Under the pieces are notes generated by a model that was given only the letters and a program-made list of their open reading frames with translations, ran no database searches and was not told where the DNA came from. Source: Solibacillus sp. R5-41 (GTDB taxonomy: Bacteria > Bacillota > Bacilli > Bacillales_A > Planococcaceae). Taken from it: DNA of 64,000 nt. Made by a program: the position numbers and the translations under genes. Shown here in pieces: positions 7,162 to 12,788 of this stretch; position 1 is the stretch's first letter; every line of letters begins with the position of its first letter. The stretch is from the NCBI RefSeq assembly GCF_002736105.1, contig NZ_CP024123.1:550001-614000 (forward strand), given 5' to 3'.

Positions 7162-8400
7162 AGCGATAACTATGAAGAGGAGATTAGAAAATTAATTTCT
7201 GAAATAAGTACTGAAAAGGCAATAGATGATGTTCGTTATCTAACGGAAACTATTGGCCCACGCATTACTGGTACAGAGGGTGAAAAAGTAGCTGCAGAGT
7301 TTATAAAGGATCGTCTAAATAAATATGGCTACTCAGTAAGAGTAGAAGAATTCAGTGTGCCAGATAAGAAAATGGGTGAATTGATAACAGAAAATGGAGA
7401 TGAAGTGTTATTTAGCGTCTCAGCTAATTCATCTACAACAGAGAACGGCGAATTGACAGGACTTCTTTTCGATGCAGGACTTGGTCTTACTGATAATTTC
7501 AATGACGAATCTAAAGGTAAGATAGCGCTTATTAAAAACGGAGGAGAGTTGAATTTCCAACAAAAAGTGGATAATGCAGTAGCGGCTGGTGTAGCTGGTG
7601 TAATAATTTATAACAATATTGATCATCCTCGTCCACTAGGCTTTTCAGTAAGTGTTAATACGTCTATTCCTGTAGGCGGTATTACAAAGTCAAGTGGAGA
7701 AGCATTGCTTAACGATATCGTTGCTGAAAATAAAACCGTAACGTTGAGTGTAGAACAGTTACAAAATTTGACTTCAAGTAACATCATAGCGACAAAATTG
7801 CCTGAAAAAGGAGGAAGCGATGAAATTGTGCACGTATCTGCACATTTTGATAGTGTTCCATTTTCACCAGGGGCAAATGACAATGGATCAGGAACGGCAG
7901 CTGCTTTAGAATTAGCACGAGTATTCAAAGACTATAAGATAGATAAGGAATTACGTTTTGTATTCGTAGGTGCAGAGGAAATTGGTTTGATAGGTTCAAA
8001 ATATTATGTAGGTCAATTAAGCCAAGAGGAAATTAATAGAAGCATTGCGAACTATAATATGGATATGGTTGCAACGGCGTGGGATAACGCAACGACTTTA
8101 TATACGAATACAGTTGACGGCAACCCAAACCTTGTTACAGAAACGGCGAATAACGTTGCGAAACTAATTGATACACCATCAGAGTTATTTTTGTTTAAAC
8201 GTGGAGCATCTGATCATGTTGATTTCCACAATGTTGGTATTCCAGCAGCTAACTTTATTTGGCGTGAACCTGTTACAAATAATTTAGAGCCGTATTATCA
8301 TACACCGGATGATGTACTAAAATATGTTAGCGCTGAAAGACTTAGAGAAGTGGCTAATATAGTAGGTGGATCTGTATATACTTTAATTAGGGAAAAATGA
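7162..8400 (+). CDS. Alternative 3' exon 2: M28-family zinc peptidase with PA domain
   Basis: The frame opens at the 3' splice site with AGC and runs 412 codons. The first possible internal ATG (7357) would remove about 65 residues, including the start of the conserved peptidase fold (DDVRYLTETIGPRITGTEG). A PA (protease-associated) domain occupies the segment around 7440-7740. Zinc-site motifs follow: His in SAHFDS (exon residue 228), Asp in ANDNGSG, the catalytic Glu pair in GAEEIG, Asp in NMDMVA and His in YYHTPDD. All M28 ligands are present, so the enzyme should be active as an aminopeptidase. It has no signal peptide and no ribosome binding site. Splicing onto an SLH or signal-bearing 5' exon would put it on the cell surface. 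A terminator follows. Confidence 0.85.
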   Translation, partial: SDNYEEEIRKLISEISTEKAIDDVRYLTETIGPRITGTEGEKVAAEFIKDRLNKYGYSVRVEEFSVPDKKMGELITENGDEVLFSVSANSSTTENGELTGLLFDAGLGLTDNFNDESKGKIALIKNGGELNFQQKVDNAVAAGVAGVIIYNNIDHPRPLGFSVSVNTSIPVGGITKSSGEALLNDIVAENKTVTLSVEQLQNLTSSNIIATKLPEKGGSDEIVHVSAHFDSVPFSPGANDNGSGTAAALELARVFKDYKIDKELRFVFVGAEEIGLIGSKYYVGQLSQEEINRSIANYNMDMVATAWDNATTLYTNTVDGNPNLVTETANNVAKLIDTPSELFLFKRGASDHVDFHNVGIPAANFIWREPVTNNLEPYYHTPDDVLKYVSAERLREVANIVGGSVYTLIREK

Positions 8401-8479
8401 TAATACAGGGCACACAGGAGAATTCATACAACTTTCTATAATTTATGAAAATAAATAGAATGTGGTTAGATGAAGGAAA

Positions 8480-8525
8480 TCCTTTGCGAGAGGTAATTAA
8501 TCTTGCAAGGGGCTTTTCTTTTTTC
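8480..8525 (+). terminator. Terminator after exon 2 (cassette repeat copy 2)
   Basis: CCTTTGC (8481-8487) pairs with GCAAGGGG (8505-8512), followed by CTTTTCTTTTTT. It is embedded in the cassette repeat that also contains AATTTATGAAAATAAATAG and GTTAGATGAAGGAAATCC. Confidence 0.75.
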
Positions 8526-8593
8526 GCTCATATCTAGAGCCGTAATAACTCGAATTTCAAATAGTTAATATAATTATGAAGCAATGAATTAAT

Positions 8594-8636
8594 GCCTTTC
8601 ATTCCAATGATGGAGTGAAGGGCTATTTTTATTTTG
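8594..8636 (+). terminator. Terminator before the truncated RadC-like copy
   Basis: GCCTTTCATTCCA (8594-8606) pairs with TGGAGTGAAGGGC (8611-8623), followed by TATTTTTATTTT. Same hairpin as at 6071. Confidence 0.8.
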
Positions 8637-8650
8637 AAGGAGGAATTTAT

Positions 8651-8701
8651 ATGAATGAGAAGCAAAAGAAAGTACCCGCAATGCGTGTAGGCTACATGTA
8701 A
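8651..8701 (+). pseudogene. RadC-like gene with large in-frame internal deletion
   Basis: ATG and the first ten codons (MNEKQKKVPA) match the start of the intact copy at 6126. The next codons end in GYM and stop, which is exactly the C-terminus of the intact protein. About 138 codons have been deleted in between, leaving 16 codons. The ribosome binding site and the leader terminator are preserved. Confidence 0.85.
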
Positions 8702-8716
8702 AGGAGGTAGTGAATC

Positions 8717-9025
8717 TTGAACGCATTCAAACGATTAGCAGAAGTAATGTTGGAAAAGTACGATTTCTATGTTCCGCTTAGTGAAGTAGGCTATGAAACT
8801 GTATTTCTTTATAAAGAAGAAATGGATGAACAGCTAGTGCCAGCAAGAGTTGTTGACCATTTAGAAGGTCCAATTGAAACAGAGAGTGCTAGCTACATTG
8901 ATGAAAATGGGGATGAACACCTCGTAATATTAGTAGAAACGGGTTCTGTTGATCCTTATGAAGTTTGGTTACTAAATGGTGAGGTAATACCGAATAATGC
9001 AGGAAGTGATGATTATGTACATTAA
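8717..9025 (+). CDS. Small acidic hypothetical protein
   Basis: A 102-residue soluble protein with a TTG start behind AAAGGAGGTAGTGA. It is the full-length form of the truncated copy at 6606. It begins with a helical MNAFKRLAEVMLEKY and ends in HLVILVETGSVDPYEVWLLNGEVIPNN, which looks like an alpha/beta fold. I know no function. Its 3' end overlaps the start of the next small gene, so the two are likely co-translated. Confidence 0.6.
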   Translation: MNAFKRLAEVMLEKYDFYVPLSEVGYETVFLYKEEMDEQLVPARVVDHLEGPIETESASYIDENGDEHLVILVETGSVDPYEVWLLNGEVIPNNAGSDDYVH

Positions 9026-9254
9026 AAAATATGTGCAAGTAAAGGTAAATGGACAAACGTTTTACCGAGAAAAGAATATCATGGGCTATTACGATAATTT
9101 TCAATCTCAACCAGTAAAGTCATTTGAAATTGTCGAAGTAGTAAAGATTGATGTAGATGAAATCCATTATTTACTTAATCAAATACAAGATGTAAACCTA
9201 CGAAGCATAATCCGTCATTATATTGCCTATTTAGAAAAAATAAGTGTCGAGTGA
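9015..9254 (+). CDS. Small hypothetical protein overlapping the preceding gene
   Basis: An ATG at 9015 lies eight bases behind AGGAAG and gives a 79-residue product (MYIKKYVQVKVNGQTFYREKN...). An in-frame ATG at 8997 is less well placed. The protein has a short beta-strand start and a helical C-terminus (DVNLRSIIRHYIAYLEKI). It overlaps the 3' end of the 8717 gene by 11 bp. No family is recognised. Confidence 0.55.
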   Translation: MYIKKYVQVKVNGQTFYREKNIMGYYDNFQSQPVKSFEIVEVVKIDVDEIHYLLNQIQDVNLRSIIRHYIAYLEKISVE

Positions 9255-9261
9255 TGGCTTT

Positions 9262-9390
9262 GATTTTAGTTGAACTCACGACATTACTAATGGAAAACTA
9301 ACGACAAAAGTAAATACAGATAGTAAGTAAAATGGGAAGTTCATGCCGCGCAAGGTTTGAGCTGTTTTTGCGTGCCTAAAATAGCAAATG
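9262..9390 (+). repeat. Cassette spacer repeat B, copy 1
   Basis: TTAGTTGAACTCACGACATT, then AACTAACGACAAAAGTAAAT, GATAGTAAGTAAAATGG and AGTTCATGCCGCGCAAGGTTTGAGCT with a following T run. The same sequence recurs at about 11916-12045 with scattered changes. The last part is a weak terminator (AGTTCATGCC with GGTTTGAGCT). The rest of the spacer up to 9535 is AT-rich and holds a TATAAT at 9526-9531 just before the selector. Confidence 0.75.
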
Positions 9391-9535
9391 CTCCTGGTTA
9401 GTTCTAAACATTTTGGGTAAAATAGACTATAATAAGATTGAACTATATGTAGTGATTTATCTAATTACTCAAAAATTGTAATTAATTAACCAAAAGTTTA
9501 GGTATTATTTAATCTAAAAATGTTCTATAATATAT

Positions 9536-9548
9536 ATGGGGAAATAAG
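9536..9548 (+). promoter_or_regulatory. Selector sequence for intron tail 3
   Basis: ATGGGGAAATAAG contains the full 12-nt complement of CTTATTTCCCCA at 2332-2343. It lies 16 nt before the tail. Confidence 0.7.
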
Positions 9549-9564
9549 GAATAGAAATAATATG

Positions 9565-9650
9565 CTGATGGCACGCCGTATGCGATGAAAGTCGCTTGTA
9601 CGGTGTAGGCTCGAATCGAAAGCCATAAGAATGTGGTATAAGACGAGAAT
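9565..9650 (+). ncRNA. Group II intron domains V and VI, copy 3
   Basis: Domain V matches copies 2 and 4. The outer stem of domain VI reads CTCG/CGAG instead of CCCG/CGGG, which is a compensatory pair change. The distal stem is GCCAT/GTGGT. It ends TAAGACGAGAAT and is followed by AGC in frame with the leucine-rich-repeat exon. Confidence 0.9.
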
Positions 9651-10322
9651 AGCAAAGAAGATATTGCTCTAGGAAAAGCAAATACAGCATATTCAAATTT
9701 CAAAGATGCTTATGATGAAGACACTCTAGATTGGGATACACTAATTACAGCTATTCATTTTCTTGGAGAGGCAAGGAAAGCTGGGGCAGATGTAAGTACT
9801 TTGGAGGATAAATACGCTACAATTACCTCTTTAGATATGAGTGGCAAAAATACTAGCAGATACACTATATCAACAGGAGCATTGGTGGACTTTACTGGGC
9901 TTACTAATTTGAATTTATCTGGTACTGGAATCTCTGAACTTGGGGGATTAGTAGCTCTTACAAGTCTAATAACTCTCGATATATCTGGAAACCAAATTAG
10001 CGATTTAGGTGCACTAGCGAATTTGAGTAATCTATCTACACTAAATGTTTCTCGTACGAACATCGCTGATTTAAATGTTCTAGTTAAAGAAAATAGTTCA
10101 ACACGGTTTACAAATCTTGTAAACCTGCAAGCTACTAATATTTCTACTTTAACTTCAATTGCAGGATTAGTACATGTTTCGGCTAATGCAACACAAAATA
10201 GTTCCGTTAAATGGGATTTCACAGGTAGTAAACTTACAAGTCCCGATGCACAAAATCATATTGATCAAATAAATGCTTCTAAAAATGATGCTGTATTTAT
10301 AGCACCAATTCCTGGTGCGTGA
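9651..10322 (+). CDS. Alternative 3' exon 3: leucine-rich-repeat surface domain
   Basis: The frame opens at the splice site with AGC and runs 223 codons; the first ATG is only at 9837. Residues about 70-150 carry at least three internalin-type leucine-rich repeats (LTNLNLSGTGISELGGLVA, LTSLITLDISGNQISDLGALA, LSNLSTLNVSRTNIADLNVLV). A helical lead-in (LGKANTAYSNFKDAYDEDTLDW) and a capping tail flank them. There is no signal peptide and no ribosome binding site. As a spliced fusion it would present a protein-binding domain on the cell surface. The exon ends just before a cassette repeat. Confidence 0.8.
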   Translation, partial: SKEDIALGKANTAYSNFKDAYDEDTLDWDTLITAIHFLGEARKAGADVSTLEDKYATITSLDMSGKNTSRYTISTGALVDFTGLTNLNLSGTGISELGGLVALTSLITLDISGNQISDLGALANLSNLSTLNVSRTNIADLNVLVKENSSTRFTNLVNLQATNISTLTSIAGLVHVSANATQNSSVKWDFTGSKLTSPDAQNHIDQINASKNDAVFIAPIPGA

Positions 10323-10411
10323 CAGGGATAATACTGCGTTCTGTTTGTATGAACAATTCTGACAATTTAATACCGTTCATAAAAGTGGGTTGAGTGAAGT
10401 TAGAGAAGGAG

Positions 10412-10453
10412 AGTCCTATGTGAGATTAAATCTTGCATAGGGCTTTTCTTTTT
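10412..10453 (+). terminator. Terminator after exon 3 (cassette repeat copy 3)
   Basis: AGTCCTATG (10413-10420 region) pairs with CATAGGGCT (10436-10444), followed by TTTCTTTTT. The surrounding repeat has the usual GAACAATTCTGACAATTTAA and AAAAGTGGGTTGAGTGAAG parts. Confidence 0.75.
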
Positions 10454-10536
10454 GATCCCGTAGCCTACGTTCATGCCAAGATTCGTAATAACTCTACTTT
10501 CAAATAGTTAATATTAATACGAAGTAATATAATGAT

Positions 10537-10578
10537 GCCTTTCATTCCAAAGTGGAGTGAAAGGCTATTTTTTATTTT
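10537..10578 (+). terminator. Terminator before the RadC-like fusion copy
   Basis: GCCTTTCATTCCA pairs with TGGAGTGAAAGGC, followed by TATTTTTTATTTT. Note the compensatory G to A change relative to the copy at 6071. Confidence 0.8.
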
Positions 10579-10593
10579 AAAGGAAGAATTCAT

Positions 10594-10839
10594 ATGGAAG
10601 AGAAACAAAAGAAAGTACCAGCAAAGAGAATTCAGTTAGTTGATGTGGTGCTGGCGACAGCAACATTAACTGTTTTAACAGTTAATACCGACGTTTCAGA
10701 TGTAACAACAGCGGATGAAGCAAGCTTTAATAATGAAGTGATCATTGTTGCTCCTGTAGCCCGTAATACTGGTGCTGCGTTAACACAAGAAACCTTGAAA
10801 TTCAACATAACTTCTACAATTGTTTGGATTTTTACTTAA
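10594..10839 (+). pseudogene. RadC-like 5' end fused to unrelated sequence
   Basis: The first 20 codons (MEEKQKKVPAKRIQLVDVVL) are those of the intact RadC-like gene at 6126. The frame then continues into an unrelated Thr/Val-rich stretch of about 60 codons (ATATLTVLTVNTDVSDVTT...). That second part recurs, frameshifted, at about 12318-12520 without any radC start. The ORF is therefore a chance or recombinational fusion rather than a functional RadC. Whether the fusion is translated is unknown. Confidence 0.65.
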
Positions 10840-11034
10840 ATCCATTGGGGAGTGTAACCAATTCAAAAATGGATGAAATGGCTTTTTTCTATGTTTTAAT
10901 TATTTTCGAAATATATATTGAGATATCCATATTTAAGATGACAAAAGTAATTTCGCCTGATTTTTTACAAATTTTAACATAAAATTAATATAGTTATTGG
11001 AGAATATTTACATATATTTATTAATATGTATGTA

Positions 11035-11047
11035 ATGGGGAAATAAG
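11035..11047 (+). promoter_or_regulatory. Selector sequence for intron tail 4, with possible promoter upstream
   Basis: ATGGGGAAATAAG contains the 12-nt complement of the docking sequence. TTTACA at 11007-11012 and TATGTA at 11029-11034 (16-bp spacing) could form a promoter whose transcript would begin close to the selector. The promoter reading is tentative. Confidence 0.6.
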
Positions 11048-11065
11048 TTTAGAGTTTTATGACTA

Positions 11066-11156
11066 CTGATGGCACGCCGTATGCGATGAAAGTCGCTTGT
11101 ACGGTGTAGGCCCGAACCGAAAACTACATGAGATAATTGTAGTATAAGACGGGAAT
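11066..11156 (+). ncRNA. Group II intron domains V and VI, copy 4
   Basis: Domain V matches copies 2 and 3. The distal domain VI stem is ACTAC/GTAGT with a longer loop, so both strands differ from copies 1-3 in a compensatory way. It ends TAAGACGGGAAT and is followed by AGC. Confidence 0.9.
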
Positions 11157-11579
11157 AGCGAAATCATTGCTGGTGAAGAGGCGGAAAAATATGTTAAAAC
11201 TGAAGATTTTGGATATTGGGCAGATCAAGTTGCTTTTAATGTAGGATTTACATTAAATCTAAATAAGCTAACATATGATAATATTAAAAATATTGAAGTT
11301 TCATTATTAGGTACTGGTAATAATACAATGGCAACACGTACAGCTACAGGCGCTCAAATTACAAAACTTAAAGCTGATGATATTTTATATAGTGGATTAG
11401 ACGGTCAATTAAGTGCAGCGTTTAAGGAACGTTCAACAGTAGAATCTAATGATTATTGGACTAGTTCTGCTTATAACTTTGATACTCCAGCAAAAGCTCA
11501 AGTGAAAATTACTACTAATGACGGTAAAACAATTATTGTTGTTAATAATAATCTAACTCCTGTTGCACCAACAAAATAA
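11157..11579 (+). CDS. Alternative 3' exon 4: S-layer-type C-terminal domain
   Basis: The frame opens with AGC at the splice site and runs 140 codons; the first ATG is at 11328. The product (SEIIAGEEAEKYVKTEDFG...) resembles exon 1 (2556): both have a Gly-Phe-x-Leu-Asn-Leu strand near residue 30, an Asp-Gly-Leu-Asp-Gly-Gln motif around residue 80 and a C-terminal VKITTNDGKT-type strand. The two exons therefore look like diverged copies of one C-terminal domain. There is no signal peptide or ribosome binding site. A strong terminator follows. Confidence 0.75.
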   Translation, partial: SEIIAGEEAEKYVKTEDFGYWADQVAFNVGFTLNLNKLTYDNIKNIEVSLLGTGNNTMATRTATGAQITKLKADDILYSGLDGQLSAAFKERSTVESNDYWTSSAYNFDTPAKAQVKITTNDGKTIIVVNNNLTPVAPTK

Positions 11580-11628
11580 TTAAAATGATAACTATTCATT
11601 TTTCTGAATAAAGTGAATAGAAATCTAA

Positions 11629-11665
11629 TAAGCCCTATGCAACTTTGCATAGGGCTTTTCTTTTT
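11629..11665 (+). terminator. Strong terminator after exon 4
   Basis: AAGCCCTATGCA (11630-11641) pairs perfectly with TGCATAGGGCTT (11646-11657), followed by TTCTTTTT. Confidence 0.9.
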
Positions 11666-11748
11666 GCGCCCCTAGCGACCTCTCGTGTTTAGAGCCTTAA
11701 CAACTCGACTTTCAAATAGTTAATATGATTATGAAGCAATGATTTAAT

Positions 11749-11789
11749 GTCTTTCATTCTAAATAGAGTGAAAGGCTATTTTTTATTTT
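11749..11789 (+). terminator. Terminator before the fourth RadC-like start
   Basis: GTCTTTCATTCTA pairs with TAGAGTGAAAGGC, followed by TATTTTTTATTTT. Same unit as at 6071, 8594 and 10537, with paired changes in the stem. Confidence 0.75.
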
Positions 11790-11804
11790 GAAGGAAAAGT
11801 TTAC

Positions 11805-11903
11805 ATGGAAGAGAAACAAAAGAAAGTACCTGCAAAGAGGATTCAGTTAGTTGATGTGGTTCTGGAGAGAAAAGGTTCACAGATTTCGAGGAATAAGTAT
11901 TAG
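11805..11903 (+). pseudogene. RadC-like gene truncated after 27 codons
   Basis: The first 27 codons match the intact copy at 6126 (MEEKQKKVPAKRIQLVDVVL, then ERKGSQ). The frame then shifts and stops at 11903. The JAB/MPN metal-binding part is missing. Cassette spacer repeat B follows within about 15 bp. Confidence 0.85.
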
Positions 11904-11915
11904 GAAATTAGAACT

Positions 11916-12045
11916 TTTTTAGTTGAACTCACGACATTTCTAATGTAAAAAACTAACGACAAATGTAAATGCAGATAGTAAGTGAAATGGAAAGTTCATG
12001 CCAGGCAAGGTATGAGCTATTTTTGTGTGAAGAAAAACCGAAGTT
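11916..12045 (+). repeat. Cassette spacer repeat B, copy 2
   Basis: It matches 9262-9390 with scattered changes (AGTTGAACTCACGACATT, AACTAACGACAAATGTAAAT, AGTTCATGCCAGGCAAGGTA). It therefore belongs to the duplicated material between exons. Confidence 0.75.
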
Positions 12046-12105
12046 AATATATGAATACTGGCGTGAGTGAACTAGGACAAGCCAATTAGAAAGGTGTTGA
12101 TTTGA

Positions 12106-12297
12106 ATGTGGCAACAAGTAGTAATTTCAGTAGCAACTTCAGCTGTAATGGTAATCGCAAAAGAAATTATTGAGGAGAAAACTGTGCACTGGGTGAACAA
12201 ACAATTCTTACAATTAACTACAATATTAGAATTGAGGAAGGGCTCTAAATGGCTACTGCTGTGTAGGGCTTTTTTGTGCCATCAGACTCAATGTTAG
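12106..12297 (+). CDS. Small hypothetical membrane-like peptide, possibly decayed
   Basis: An ATG lies about seven bases behind AGAAAGGTGTTG. The first 27 residues (MWQQVVISVATSAVMVIAKE...) form a hydrophobic segment followed by charged residues, as in small single-pass peptides. The codons beyond residue 30 overlap a cassette repeat (ACTGGGTGAACAAACAATTC) and a T-rich hairpin. The ORF has therefore probably lost its original end and been extended by chance. Confidence 0.35.
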   Translation: MWQQVVISVATSAVMVIAKEIIEEKTVHWVNKQFLQLTTILELRKGSKWLLLCRAFLCHQTQC

Positions 12298-12317
12298 GAA
12301 CGCTCGACGAATAGGTG

Positions 12318-12520
12318 CAGCCACATTAACTGCTTTAACAGTTAATACCGACGATTCAGACTTAACAACAGCGGTTGAAGCAAGCTTTAATTTTGAAGGG
12401 ATTGATTTTGCTTCTGTAGCATCAAAGCTGGCGTTACGTTAACACAAGAAAATTTAAAATTCGACATAACTTCTGCATCTACTTGGATTATTACTTTAAT
12501 CAATTGGGGAATGTAACAAA
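12318..12520 (+). pseudogene. Second, frameshifted copy of the sequence fused at 10651
   Basis: GCAGCCACATTAACTGCTTT...AACAGTTAATACCGACG matches the fused part at about 10651-10860 along its whole length, down to TTGGGGAATGTAACAAATTCC. Reading frames are broken by small indels. The AT-rich spacer downstream (12520-12671) also matches the spacer of cassette 4 and ends in a similar TTTACA...ATGGGGAAATAAG block. Confidence 0.65.
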
Positions 12521-12671
12521 TTCCAATACATTAGTTATTACCGAATTATATATATTGAGATATCCATATATTATATTGATGGAATTTAATTTCCCTATTT
12601 TTTACAAAGTTTAATATAAAATAAATATAGTTAATGAAGTATATTTACAAATATTTGTTTATATATAAGTA

Positions 12672-12684
12672 ATGGGGAAATAAG
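12672..12684 (+). promoter_or_regulatory. Selector sequence for intron tail 5
   Basis: ATGGGGAAATAAG contains the 12-nt complement of the docking sequence at 2332-2343. A TTTACA lies about 30 bp upstream, as in cassette 4. Confidence 0.7.
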
Positions 12685-12702
12685 TTTAGAGTTTTATGAC
12701 TA

Positions 12703-12788
12703 CTGATGGCACGCCGTATGCGATGAAAGTCGCCTGTACGGTGTAGGCCCGAACCGAAAACTGCCACAAAGCAGTATAAGACGGGAAT
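12703..12788 (+). ncRNA. Group II intron domains V and VI, copy 5
   Basis: Domain V differs from copies 2-4 by one base (CGCCTGTACGG). The distal domain VI stem is ACTGC/GCAGT, again changed on both strands relative to the other copies. It ends TAAGACGGGAAT and is followed by AGC in frame with the nucleotidase. Confidence 0.9.
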
